Assembly (NCBI RefSeq): GCF_030851345.1
Contig: NZ_JALPNU010000001.1
Coordinates: forward strand, 62,001 to 126,000
Length of the DNA: 64,000 nt
Source of the DNA: Marinifilum sp. D714
Lineage (GTDB): Bacteria; Bacteroidota; Bacteroidia; Bacteroidales; Marinifilaceae
Reading direction: 5' to 3'
Each line of letters opens with the position of its first letter. Position 1 is the first letter of the stretch. The notes under the pieces are model-generated. The model worked only from the letters and a program-made list of their open reading frames with translations, did not search any database and was not told the DNA's origin. This document shows positions 26,784 to 35,341 of this stretch, one piece after another. Made by a program: the position numbers and the translations under genes.

Positions 26784-27119
26784 CAAGCAACACCACTATA
26801 AAACAGGCAAACATGCCATTTCAAATTGAAATGATGCCTGTTGAAAAAGGAAACTTGCCTACCGAAGCAGCAATATTCCCTCTTTTTATAAGGAATATGG
26901 AGTAAAAAGAGGGAAGCTTGCCTATGAAATAGGGATTAATGCGTATGAAAAAGGCAAGTTTCCTTCTTGCGAAAGGACCTTTGCCTGCCAGGGAAGCATG
27001 TTTCCAAAAATAACTAGCACCATTGCTTCTTTTAATAGCATCGTTCCTTCTTCCTAAAGGAATCTTCCCTCTCAAACAAGGAAATTTCCCTCTCTGAATA
27101 GGAAAATTATCTGTTCAAT
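26784..27119. repeat. Degenerate 21-bp tandem array, about 16 units
   Basis: The segment divides into 21-bp units without a single length change from 26784 (or 26805, where agreement becomes clear) to 27119. The loose consensus is AAGGAAATTTCCCT followed by seven variable bases rich in A. No two units are identical. The core GGAA..TTCC is locally self-complementary. Reading frames through it have no conserved protein character. It ends 110 bp from the stop of the small helical-protein gene, separated by that gene's terminator. Confidence 0.8.
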
Positions 27120-27166
27120 TGACATAGGCTCCAGAGCAAGAATAAGACCTCATTATTAACGAATAA

Positions 27167-27190
27167 ACCCGAACCATAAGGTCCGGGTTA
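27167..27190 (-). terminator. Intrinsic terminator of the 157-residue protein gene
   Basis: AACCCGAACC and GGTCCGGGTT form a 10-bp stem (one mismatch) with a 4-nt loop ATAA, about 40 bp past the stop codon at 27229. Confidence 0.65.
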
Positions 27191-27228
27191 GTAAAGTTGC
27201 GGTAATCGAAAAGGGTAATTAAATCTAT

Positions 27229-27702
27229 TTATTCTGCTGTTTCGACATTCGTTTTCTTTTTACCAGGAAAACGACTTCCCAAATCAGCAGCAGCTTCGCT
27301 TGCTCCGGATTGTCCCATTACCGAAGCATTTTTAAGCACTTTATAAATAGAAAGAGAGGAACTAAACGCCTCACTACCTGCCAATGTTATAGTAGAATCA
27401 ACTCCATTGGTAATTCTTTCCAGGGGCAGGAACAATTGGCGCAATTGTCTTACACTTTGCAAATCAATTTTAGCCTCGTTAACATCAATAAAATTTGGAA
27501 TGTAATTGGGATACTGTTCTGCATACTCCAATGATTTTTCAACAAAGGCTACTGTTTTATCTCCCATTTTCGGCAACTCCTTTTTATCAGCAGCCGATAA
27601 ATGGGTTAGTTTAGGTTCTAAAACTGAAGTCAACACATTTAATGCATCCATTATTTGTGTGCTTTCTTCTTCGCTTAATACGAATGAAACTTTGTTTTCC
27701 AT
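27229..27702 (-). CDS. Small helical protein of unknown function
   Basis: The 157-residue protein has no signal peptide or membrane helix. It appears mostly alpha-helical, like a four-helix bundle: an N-terminal Glu-rich helix (LSEEESTQIMDALNVLTSVL), a segment with YPNYIPNFIDVNEAK, two further helices, and a C-terminal helix (SLSIYKVLKNASVMG) ending in a basic tail (FPGKKK). Comparable short proteins recur in Bacteroidota, but I do not recognise a named family. It lies beside a 21-bp tandem array; a second helical protein at 59752 also sits beside such an array. Confidence 0.7.
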   Translation of the reverse strand: MENKVSFVLSEEESTQIMDALNVLTSVLEPKLTHLSAADKKELPKMGDKTVAFVEKSLEYAEQYPNYIPNFIDVNEAKIDLQSVRQLRQLFLPLERITNGVDSTITLAGSEAFSSSLSIYKVLKNASVMGQSGASEAAADLGSRFPGKKKTNVETAE

Positions 27703-28006
27703 TTTTGTGTGTTTTTGGATTAGTTAAGTTACAATAATCGATTACCACTATTAAATTTACAAAACATAAACTCAAAAATCCCAATTGTTATTATGTATTT
27801 CACCGCTTTTAACATTAATTAACAGTTGGTTTTATATCGATTAGTTTAAGAAACACAACAAACACATACACAAACCCATATTTTAAAAAGCTGGAAATTA
27901 CAAATCAATTCCACCCTCTAAAATCGCCTGTGTTTTACGTTCAATTCATTTGCATTTATCTCCAATAAAACTATCTTTATAAGACCACATAAAAAACGTA
28001 ACATAT
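27703..28006. other. Intergenic stretch without recognisable elements
   Basis: This ~300-bp AT-rich gap separates a minus-strand gene from a plus-strand operon, so it should contain two divergent promoters. I see no repeat, RNA gene or strong hairpin in it. Confidence 0.5.
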
Positions 28007-28249
28007 ATGAGCAATACAGAAAATACATTGATGGAAGTATACACAGGACTTTCATGGGAAGTTGAAATGCTAAAGACAATTTTGGAAGATCATAAAATCA
28101 ATAGCTTTATTAAAGATGGTTATACAGGAATAATTGCTCCTCACCACTCCGGAGGTACTGCTGGTGCAGTAAAACTTTGCATATCGAGCGGCGATTTAGA
28201 AAACGCTAAACCCATTATCGAGGAGTTTCTGGAAAACAAAACAGAATAA
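28007..28249 (+). CDS. DUF2007 domain protein (putative signal-transducing protein)
   Basis: The 80-residue protein reads EVYTGLSWEVEMLKTILEDH near the start and later AVKLCISSGDLENAKPIIEE. This is the DUF2007 pattern: a ferredoxin-like fold that occurs in small cytoplasmic proteins, sometimes near transporters or proteases. First gene of a three-gene group; the next start is 4 bp after its stop. Confidence 0.8.
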   Translation: MSNTENTLMEVYTGLSWEVEMLKTILEDHKINSFIKDGYTGIIAPHHSGGTAGAVKLCISSGDLENAKPIIEEFLENKTE

Positions 28250-28252
28250 ACA

Positions 28253-28705
28253 ATGAATTCTGTAATGACAAAAATTTACGGACAGCGAATCCTGGATGGT
28301 GATTTGCTGTTCGATCATGAAAAAATCACTTTTCATACCAATCCAAAGGCAGCATTACTAAGTGCGATTGCAATGAGCTTGGTTACAGTAAGTAGTGCTT
28401 TCAACATTTATGATACTACTGGTGAATCGAGCATTAGTATCGCTTCGATTATAATTGGACTTATAGCAATTGTACTCGGAATATTTTCAGTGATTAAATA
28501 TCTAGCAGCACGAAAAATTAACCTCATCGAGTTTGCACCACAAGATATTGAAGAAGTTGCCATCAAAGAAATGGCAAACTCTTTACGTATCAGCATACAT
28601 TTGAACAACAATACCACCCACAAAATTGGCTGTGCGAAAGATCGCTATTCAGGCAAGTTGGTTCAGACTTTAAAGGATGCTGATGTAAATTTAACCTACT
28701 TATAA
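28253..28705 (+). CDS. Small membrane protein, paralogue 1
   Basis: The 150-residue protein has a short N-terminal strand region (YGQRILDGDLLFDHEKITF), two membrane helices (about 33-50 and 62-85), and a C-terminal ~65-residue cytoplasmic part with beta strands (RISIHLNNNTTHKIG). The layout resembles a membrane-anchored PH-like domain, which is inference. It shares plan and short matches (GxLLFDxxKIxF) with the next gene, so the two arose by tandem duplication. Start 28253 gives MNSVM; M at 28265 is an alternative. Confidence 0.7.
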   Translation: MNSVMTKIYGQRILDGDLLFDHEKITFHTNPKAALLSAIAMSLVTVSSAFNIYDTTGESSISIASIIIGLIAIVLGIFSVIKYLAARKINLIEFAPQDIEEVAIKEMANSLRISIHLNNNTTHKIGCAKDRYSGKLVQTLKDADVNLTYL

Positions 28706-28720
28706 TAGGATTATCAACTC

Positions 28721-29182
28721 ATGAAAAACACACTAATCACTACATTAAAAGGTAGACCAATCCTAAAAGGAGAATTACTGTTTGACGATCACAAAATCAG
28801 TTTTAGAAATGATCCCGGTTTAATTGGTATGATTATAATGGGATTTAGTTTTCTATCCTTTTCTAGTGCCTATAGCCTATATTCTCATTACCATAGCACC
28901 GATCTATTCGATCAGTTTATTTATCCATTCAACTTTTCTTTATGCGTGTGCATTGTATCCTATTTGATCATCAAATACCGCAAAGCCAAAAGAATGCACG
29001 ACAAAGAATTCAAGCCTGAGGACATCAAAACGGTTTACATTGCCAAGACAAAACGCAATACCAAAATCAGATTTGTTCTGAATGATGATTTTGAACAATA
29101 CTTCAAATTTAAAAGCGATGGTAAATGTGATAAGTTGATCTCCTTTTTGAAAGAATCAGAAGTAGAAATAATCAATGCTTAA
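28721..29182 (+). CDS. Small membrane protein, paralogue 2
   Basis: The 153-residue protein has the same layout as its upstream neighbour: N-terminal LKGRPILKGELLFDDHKISF, two membrane helices (about 33-55 and 70-90), then a basic, beta-rich C-terminal region (TKIRFVLNDDFEQYFKF). The gap to the upstream gene is 15 bp. I do not recognise a characterised family. Together with the DUF2007 gene it forms an operon. Confidence 0.7.
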   Translation: MKNTLITTLKGRPILKGELLFDDHKISFRNDPGLIGMIIMGFSFLSFSSAYSLYSHYHSTDLFDQFIYPFNFSLCVCIVSYLIIKYRKAKRMHDKEFKPEDIKTVYIAKTKRNTKIRFVLNDDFEQYFKFKSDGKCDKLISFLKESEVEIINA

Positions 29183-29188
29183 AAAGAA

Positions 29189-29802
29189 ATGTCTGCCAAA
29201 TTCCAAAACAAATTCAGAATCGATTCTACCCGATTGCAAAATTGGGATTATGGCAGCAATGGCAAATATTTTATTACGATTTGCACCTGCGAAAATGAGC
29301 ATTTCTTCGGAAAGTTGCTAATGAAAATATGTTCCTGAATGAATTAGGAGAATTGGCTGATAGCTATTGGCGAGAAATCCCTAATCATTTTCCATATGTG
29401 CATTTGGATGAATTCATTGTGATGCCCAATCATATTCATGGCATTTTGGTGATTGATGATCCTTATAATGTCGGCAAAAGAAAGGATAATCGAGACAGCA
29501 TAAATGCTGTCTGTACGGATAATGATCAATTAAACACTGAAAAGAATTCTAAATGTATTGGTAGAGACGGCATTCATGCCGTCTGTAAAAGTGAAAATCC
29601 AATGAAATCAGATAATATATCAAAAATGGTTCGTTGGTATAAAGGTCGCATTACATTTGAAGCCCACAAAATCAATCCAAAATTTGAATGGCATTCCCGA
29701 TTTTACGATCATATCATTAGAGATCAAAAAGTATTGCAGCGCATTCGCAGTTACATCAAATACAATCCAAAGAACTGGAAAGAAGATAAATATTTCGAAT
29801 AA
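29189..29802 (+). pseudogene. REP-associated (RAYT-like) tyrosine transposase, frameshifted
   Basis: The reading frame starts at 29189 (MSAKFQNKFRIDSTRLQNWD, then YFITICTCENEHFFGK) and stops at about 29338. The remainder continues in another frame from the FFGK region (NENMFLNELGELADSYWREI...). The HUH-type motif MPNHIHGILVI and a C-terminal SRFYDHIIRD with RIRSYIKYNPKNW confirm a Y1-type transposase of the IS200/RAYT class. One lost base near 29310 explains the shift. Two REP-like palindromes lie inside the coding region in frame, at 29494-29511 and 29566-29583, giving RDSINAVC and RDGIHAVC. The gene is probably inactive. Confidence 0.85.
29494..29583. repeat. Two REP-like palindromes within the transposase coding region
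   Basis: GACAGCATAAATGCTGTC (29494-29511) and GACGGCATTCATGCCGTC (29566-29583) are separated by 54 bp and have the same tail type (TGTAC / TGTAA) as the intergenic copies. They code for similar peptides in the transposase frame. Confidence 0.75.
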
Positions 29803-29834
29803 TATTAAAAATGTCGATAGATGTGTTATTGTAT

Positions 29835-29974
29835 GAGGATGTCCAAAAAGTAAGTTCAATCGAATATAATGTCATGTTGAATGAAGTGAAACATCTGTTT
29901 ATCAAAGGGACAGATTCTTCTCCCGAACCTTCGGGATCAGAATGACAATAATATTAAACTTTTTGGACATCCTC
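29835..29974. mobile_element. MITE-like element, right copy
   Basis: The ends are inverted repeats (GAGGATGTCCAAAAAGT and its complement ACTTTTTGGACATCCTC). The body is the reverse complement of 19962-20100 with scattered substitutions, and contains CCCGAACCTTCGGG. It carries no gene. Confidence 0.8.
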
Positions 29975-30091
29975 CCAAGAAATTCCGATAATACCAAAAA
30001 TCCCCATATCCTTCACCCATTCGTAACACAAAGAACCAAAAAATTGACTATTTTTAATGACATAGATTTTCACAATTAGCAATATCAATAC

Positions 30092-32197
30092 ATGTCAAAA
30101 TATCAATTCCTTAACCGGGACTTAAGTTGGTTATCTTTCAACAATAGGGTGTTGGAAGTTGCCACAAATCCAAACTTACCCTTATACGAGAGGATAAAAT
30201 TCCTCGCTATTTACTCTTCAAATCTCGATGAGTTTTACCGTGTACGCGTAGGAACTTATAAGAGGTTTACCGAACTTCCACCAGAAGACAAAAAAAACTT
30301 AAGAGAAAATCCAGATACAATTCTCAAAAAAATTAATGCCGAGGTAGATCGTCAGCAAATTGAATTTGGAAAGATATTTAGAGACAATATTATTCCTGAG
30401 CTTCGTGAGAATAACATTATTCTGTTACAAGACGAAATGTTGTGCAACGAACATCACCAGTTTGTAAAGGATTTCTTTTTGGAGAATATTCTGCCGCATG
30501 CACAGCCAATGTTATTGCTTAAACAGCAGATTAAACCTTTCCTTCAAAACAACTCCATTTACCTGGCAGTTAAGCTTTATAAGAGAAGACACAAAAAGGA
30601 AGAAGAAAATGGAAGCAGCAAAAAACGCAGAGCTCGTTATGCCATTATTAAAGTTCCATGTCATCATTTCCCAAGATTTATAGAGCTACCTGAAATAGAC
30701 GGAAAGCATTACATCATGTTTCTCGACGATATCGTTAAGCTAAGAATGAAGGTGCTGTTCCCGGGATATAAAATCGATTCAAGCTTTAGTTTTAAACTGA
30801 GTCGCGATGCCGATTTGTTGATTGAAGATGAATATTCGGGCGATTTGATTGATATGATTGAGCGAAGCCTGAAAAAAAGAGAAACAGGTTCTCCTTCCCG
30901 ATTCCTTTACGATGAATCGATTCCAAAAGAATTTCTTCGATTCCTGAAAGGCTCTTTCGACTTGCTACCTAACGACATGGTAAAAGGTGGAAGATATCAC
31001 AACTTTCAGGATTTCTTTGGCTTTCCAAATCCTAAGTATCCTGATTTGGAATTGGAACCCTATCATCCGCTAAATGTTGAGGAATTAAAAGGAGAAACCA
31101 AATCTATCTTTAGAACCATTCGCAAGAAAGATCGAATTCTACACTTTCCATATCAGTCGTACAAGTACGTTATCCGTTTCTTGAACGAGGCTGCCTTAGA
31201 TCCTAAGGTGGAAGAAATTAAGGCAACTCAATATCGTGTTGCCGATAATTCTGCCGTGGTTAATGCACTGATCAACGCGGCACACAATGGCAAAAAAGTA
31301 ACTGTTTTTGTTGAGGTTAAGGCTCGTTTCGACGAGGAAGCCAACCTACGTTCGGCACGCGAAATGCGCAAAGCAGGTATCAAGATTATTTACAGCATAC
31401 CTGGGCTTAAAGTTCATGCAAAAATTGCCTTGGTTATCAGAAAGGATGACAAGAGAGATTATGCCTTCTTAAGTACAGGTAATTTCAACGAGAAAACTGC
31501 CAAAATATATGCCGATCATGGATTCATGACTTCCGATAAGATTATGATTCAGGAGTTGAAACAGCTATTCGATTATCTTGAAAATAAAACACCCGGCTAC
31601 ACATTCAACAAATTATTAGTGGGTCAGTTCAATTTAAAAAGAGAGCTGATTCGACTAATCGATCAGGAAATTGAAAATGTAAAGAATGGAAAAAAAGGCT
31701 ACATTCTTTTAAAAATGAATGGTCTGCAAGAACGTGAAATGATTCGAAAATTGTATGAAGCTAGCTCAAAGGGTGTAAAAATCGATCTGATACTTCGTGG
31801 TATTTGCTGTCTAAAACCTGAACAGCCATATTCTAAAAACATCAGAATTATTCGAATTGTTGATCAATTTTTAGAACATGCAAGGGTATTCTATTTCCAC
31901 AACAAGGGAGAAGAATTGTTATATCTTTCTTCTGCCGATTGGATGAATCGCAATCTGCAACGCAGAATTGAATGTGCATTCCCCATTCATGATGCGGATA
32001 TTAAAAAAGAAATCATTCACATCTTAAAGCTGCAGCTGTCCGACAATGTAAGTGCCAGGTACCTAAACTGTAATTTGGATAATATTCCTGTTGAAAGATT
32101 GGATGGAGAACTCAAAGTGAGATCCCAAATTGCCATTGCAGAATTCCTGAAAGAAAAGGAAAAGGCTCATAAAGAAAAAGAATCGGTAAAAAGATAG
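30092..32197 (+). CDS. ppk1: Polyphosphate kinase 1
   Basis: The 701-residue enzyme reversibly makes inorganic polyphosphate from ATP. The N domain starts FLNRDLSWLSFNNRVLEVA. The two catalytic-region histidines are H442 (GLKVHAKIAL), which is autophosphorylated, and H596 (FLEHARVFYF). FLSTGNFNEKTAKIYAD is the family signature. Length is normal. It is followed 32 bp later by a SixA-type phosphatase gene, a pairing that suggests linked polyphosphate/phosphohistidine metabolism. Confidence 0.95.
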   Translation: MSKYQFLNRDLSWLSFNNRVLEVATNPNLPLYERIKFLAIYSSNLDEFYRVRVGTYKRFTELPPEDKKNLRENPDTILKKINAEVDRQQIEFGKIFRDNIIPELRENNIILLQDEMLCNEHHQFVKDFFLENILPHAQPMLLLKQQIKPFLQNNSIYLAVKLYKRRHKKEEENGSSKKRRARYAIIKVPCHHFPRFIELPEIDGKHYIMFLDDIVKLRMKVLFPGYKIDSSFSFKLSRDADLLIEDEYSGDLIDMIERSLKKRETGSPSRFLYDESIPKEFLRFLKGSFDLLPNDMVKGGRYHNFQDFFGFPNPKYPDLELEPYHPLNVEELKGETKSIFRTIRKKDRILHFPYQSYKYVIRFLNEAALDPKVEEIKATQYRVADNSAVVNALINAAHNGKKVTVFVEVKARFDEEANLRSAREMRKAGIKIIYSIPGLKVHAKIALVIRKDDKRDYAFLSTGNFNEKTAKIYADHGFMTSDKIMIQELKQLFDYLENKTPGYTFNKLLVGQFNLKRELIRLIDQEIENVKNGKKGYILLKMNGLQEREMIRKLYEASSKGVKIDLILRGICCLKPEQPYSKNIRIIRIVDQFLEHARVFYFHNKGEELLYLSSADWMNRNLQRRIECAFPIHDADIKKEIIHILKLQLSDNVSARYLNCNLDNIPVERLDGELKVRSQIAIAEFLKEKEKAHKEKESVKR

Positions 32198-32229
32198 ATC
32201 AAAAACACAGTAACTTAAATCGCAACACT

Positions 32230-32727
32230 ATGAAACGTTTATTTCTGGTACGACATGCCAAAACAGAAGTAATTAGGTACGACATTACTGATTTTCAAAG
32301 AAATTTGAAAGAAAGAGGAATCAGCGATTCAAACCTAATCGCTAACAAGTTGCTGCTAAAAAATGTGAAACCTGATTTAATGATATCCAGTACGGCAAAC
32401 AGAGCCATTCAAACCGCTCGTTTGTTTGCCGATATCTTGGATTATCAACAAGAATCCATTGTGCAATTAGATGAATTGTATGATGGATTTACCACCCACG
32501 AATTTTTAGGGATGCTCGACCAATACGGCAATGAGAATGATTCGATAATGATTTTTGGTCACAATCCGAGCATTGAGTACCTGGCCTTTAATTTAAGTGT
32601 TGAGTTCTACCAATACGTACCAACCTGCACGGTTATCGGTATAGAATTCGATGTGAACGACTGGAAAGATATTGAAGCACGTTCGGGTAAGGTATGCTTG
32701 TATGAATTCCCAAAAAAATACAAGTAG
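32230..32727 (+). CDS. sixA: SixA-type phosphohistidine phosphatase
   Basis: The 165-residue histidine phosphatase has the catalytic LVRHAKT near residue 6-12, a second Arg region (STANRAIQTA), and the late catalytic His (MIFGHNPSIEY). It lacks a signal peptide and is cytoplasmic. SixA proteins remove phosphate from phosphohistidine, for example on phosphotransfer proteins. It is transcribed with ppk1 and converges on topB. Confidence 0.88.
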   Translation: MKRLFLVRHAKTEVIRYDITDFQRNLKERGISDSNLIANKLLLKNVKPDLMISSTANRAIQTARLFADILDYQQESIVQLDELYDGFTTHEFLGMLDQYGNENDSIMIFGHNPSIEYLAFNLSVEFYQYVPTCTVIGIEFDVNDWKDIEARSGKVCLYEFPKKYK

Positions 32728-32728
32728 A

Positions 32729-32783
32729 GACACGCCATGGCGTGTCTTATATACCACATTGATGGACATGCCATGGCATGTCC
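32729..32783. repeat. Two REP-like palindromes between convergent sixA and topB
   Basis: GACACGCCATGGCGTGTC (32729-32746) and GGACATGCCATGGCATGTCC (32764-32783) fill the space between the two stop codons. The second abuts the topB stop (32784-32786). They are likely to act as a bidirectional terminator. The first shares its core with the copy at 56251-56270. Confidence 0.75.
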
Positions 32784-35147
32784 TTACTGTTTTCCAAAAA
32801 TTATTTTTCCCTGATTATCCAAAATCAATTTCCCATTCACCTTCTCCTGCGTTTGAGGATCTGTAAACCCTTTGATTAATCCGGTTTTTTGTTGTTTTAC
32901 CAAAGATTTAATTTGAGCTTCGCTCAGCGTCTTCTCCATAAACACAAATGGCACAATAAACTTGCAGCCATTCTTGTAATTGGAGCATCCAAAGGCAGCA
33001 TTTCCTTTCAGTAAAGTACCTGATTTACATACAGGACAAGTCAATATTTCTTTTTCCTCTTCAAGAATACTCAAACTAAAATCAGGATCCAGAACCAGGT
33101 TTCCTGTGATCTTGTTGCCATCAACAACAAATCCCTTAATTTTAGGCGTTTTGCCCTTTAACACCAATGTCTCAACCTGTTTATCCGTTAGTTTCTTACC
33201 GCTAAACTCGAAAGGAATTCTAATTTCGCATCCATTCTTCCAGTTGGTACAACCCCAAACCGATTTGCCTTTTACAATCCTACCTTCCTTACATTTAGGG
33301 CATGTTAAATCAGCAGGTGCTTCCTTTTTCTTTTTTGCCTTTGCCTTCTTTTTCTCTTTTTCTTTCTCCTCATCAATTACCTCAATGGCATTGATATTCT
33401 TTCTGGATTTTACATCCCAAACAATACCTACAACCATATTCTTCAACTCTGCCATGAATTGGTTCACCTCAAAATTCCCCAATTCAATCTCACGAAGCTT
33501 TTTCTCCCACTGCCCTGTAAGCTCTGCCGATTTAAGCAGCTCATTCTGAATGGTATCAATCAGCTGAATGCCTGTTATGGTAGCCACCAATCGCTTCTTT
33601 TCCTTTTTAATGTATCGACGCTTGAACAGGGTTTCAATAATGTTGGCTCGGGTTGAAGGTCGACCAATTCCATTTTCTTTCATCAACTCCCTTAACTCAT
33701 CATCATCCACCTGCTTTCCTGCGGTTTCCATAGCACGCAATAAGGTTGCCTCGGAATAATATTTAGGAGGTTGCGTTTGCTTCTCAGCCAAATCGGGCTG
33801 GTGTTCACCAGTTTCTCCTTTTACAAAAGCTGGAAGAATTACTCCCTCGCCCACATTGCTATCTTTGGCATATAAAACCCTCCAACCTGGATCAACAATC
33901 TGCTTTCCTGTTGCCTTAAAGTCAATATCAGTAACCTTCCCCATTACCGTGGTGTTACTCACCTTACAGTCTGGATAAAAAACAGAAATGAATCGTTTGG
34001 TAACCAAATCATACACTTGCTTTTCCTCATAACGCAGTCCTGAAGGAATTACTCCTGTTGGGATAATGGCATGGTGATCGGTTACTTTTTTATCATCAAA
34101 TACCTTTTTTGATTTTCTGATTTTCTCCTTCAAAAGCGGATCAACAAACTCTTTATAAGGCGTTAATTTCTTTAAAATTCCAGGAATCTTTTTGTAGATA
34201 TCATCTGAGAGGTAGGTTGTATCTACCCTTGGATAGGTAGTCAACTTTTTCTCATACAAAGTTTGAATGATTCTTAATGTATCCTCGGCCGACAAATTGA
34301 ATTTGCGGTTACAATCTACCTGCAAAGAGGTTAAATCGAACAAACGTGGAGGCTGTTCCTTTCCACTCTTTTTTTCAACCGATACAATTTCAAAAGGCTC
34401 AGATTTAATTTGATCAAGAAATGCAATTCCCTCTTCCTTTTTATCGAATCGACCTCTGGTAGCAGCAAAACTTACCTCACGATAAACTGTTTTAAGCTCC
34501 CAGTATGTTTGTGGCACGAAGTTTTCAATTTCCTTTTGGCGATTTACAATCAAAGCCAAGGTAGGAGTTTGCACCCTACCAATTGACAGAACTGATTTAC
34601 CACCAGCATACTTCAACGTATACAATCGGGTGGCATTAATACCCAAAAGCCAATCGCCAATTGCTCTTGATGAACCCGCTGCATACAAACGATCAAAATC
34701 ACTCCCCTCTCTCAAATTCTCAAATCCTTCACGAATGGCTTCCTCGGTTAGAGAAGAAATCCATAAACGCTTTACCGGAACATTGCATTTTGCCTTGTGC
34801 AAAACCCAACGCTGAATTACCTCTCCTTCCTGGCCGGCATCACCACAGTTGATAACCTCTTCGGCATTTGTAATTAATTTCTCCAAAATGTCGAATTGTT
34901 TTTGAACTCCAGTATCGGGAATTACTCTAATTCCAAAACGAGGAGGAATTAAAGGCAAATCGTTCATATGCCAGTATTTCCAATTCAAGTCGTATTCATG
35001 CGGTTCTTTCAAGGTGCACAGGTGCCCAAAAGTCCAGGATATTTGATATCCATTCCCTTCGTAATAACCATCCCTTTTTGATTTTGCTCCTAAAATTAAG
35101 GCGATTTCGCGTGCTACACTAGGTTTCTCCGCAATACAAACTTTCAT
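32784..35147 (-). CDS. topB: DNA topoisomerase III
   Basis: The 787-residue type IA topoisomerase starts with a Toprim domain (MKVCIAEKPSVAREIA; acidic motif GDAGQEGE at 102-109). The catalytic Tyr is Y305 in TTYPRVDTTYL. RPSTRANIIETLFKR is also diagnostic. After a Lys-rich linker (about 590-605) come two C-terminal zinc-ribbon-like repeats, each with CPxC and a later CxNxxNGC (about 608-640 and 705-740). It relaxes negatively supercoiled DNA and decatenates in replication and repair. Conjugative elements also carry TopB-like proteins, but no mobility genes lie nearby, so this is probably chromosomal. Confidence 0.94.
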   Translation of the reverse strand: MKVCIAEKPSVAREIALILGAKSKRDGYYEGNGYQISWTFGHLCTLKEPHEYDLNWKYWHMNDLPLIPPRFGIRVIPDTGVQKQFDILEKLITNAEEVINCGDAGQEGEVIQRWVLHKAKCNVPVKRLWISSLTEEAIREGFENLREGSDFDRLYAAGSSRAIGDWLLGINATRLYTLKYAGGKSVLSIGRVQTPTLALIVNRQKEIENFVPQTYWELKTVYREVSFAATRGRFDKKEEGIAFLDQIKSEPFEIVSVEKKSGKEQPPRLFDLTSLQVDCNRKFNLSAEDTLRIIQTLYEKKLTTYPRVDTTYLSDDIYKKIPGILKKLTPYKEFVDPLLKEKIRKSKKVFDDKKVTDHHAIIPTGVIPSGLRYEEKQVYDLVTKRFISVFYPDCKVSNTTVMGKVTDIDFKATGKQIVDPGWRVLYAKDSNVGEGVILPAFVKGETGEHQPDLAEKQTQPPKYYSEATLLRAMETAGKQVDDDELRELMKENGIGRPSTRANIIETLFKRRYIKKEKKRLVATITGIQLIDTIQNELLKSAELTGQWEKKLREIELGNFEVNQFMAELKNMVVGIVWDVKSRKNINAIEVIDEEKEKEKKKAKAKKKKEAPADLTCPKCKEGRIVKGKSVWGCTNWKNGCEIRIPFEFSGKKLTDKQVETLVLKGKTPKIKGFVVDGNKITGNLVLDPDFSLSILEEEKEILTCPVCKSGTLLKGNAAFGCSNYKNGCKFIVPFVFMEKTLSEAQIKSLVKQQKTGLIKGFTDPQTQEKVNGKLILDNQGKIIFGKQ

Positions 35148-35285
35148 ATTCTTACTTAGTAGTTAATTATTAAATTTTGAGTTATAAGTACTTAAAATTA
35201 CAAGTGCCTATAGTTTAATAAAATCAACAGCCACCATAGTTTTACTCAAACTGTACTTCAAACTTCCTTAAAATTAAAAGTTTCA

Positions 35286-35339
35286 AATGACAAACTTGTA
35301 AGTACTTTAGGCACTTTAAGTACTCCAAGTACTTTCTAT
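35286..35339. repeat. AGTACTT-rich repeat
   Basis: Several near-copies of the motif AAGTACTTT or AGTACT occur in 54 bp just beyond the stop of the metallophosphoesterase/barrel gene. A reverse-oriented similar stretch lies at 63377-63418, with CACTTTAAGTACT and AAGTACTTTAGGCAC in common. Confidence 0.45.
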
Positions 35340-35341
35340 TT

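Noticed and set aside
26821-27075. 84-codon minus-strand frame in the 26.8-kb array
   Set aside because: Entirely within the 21-bp tandem array and without family-like character.
32784-35147. TopB as a sign of an integrative conjugative element
   Set aside because: No relaxase, integrase or conjugation gene is nearby, and the neighbours are housekeeping genes.
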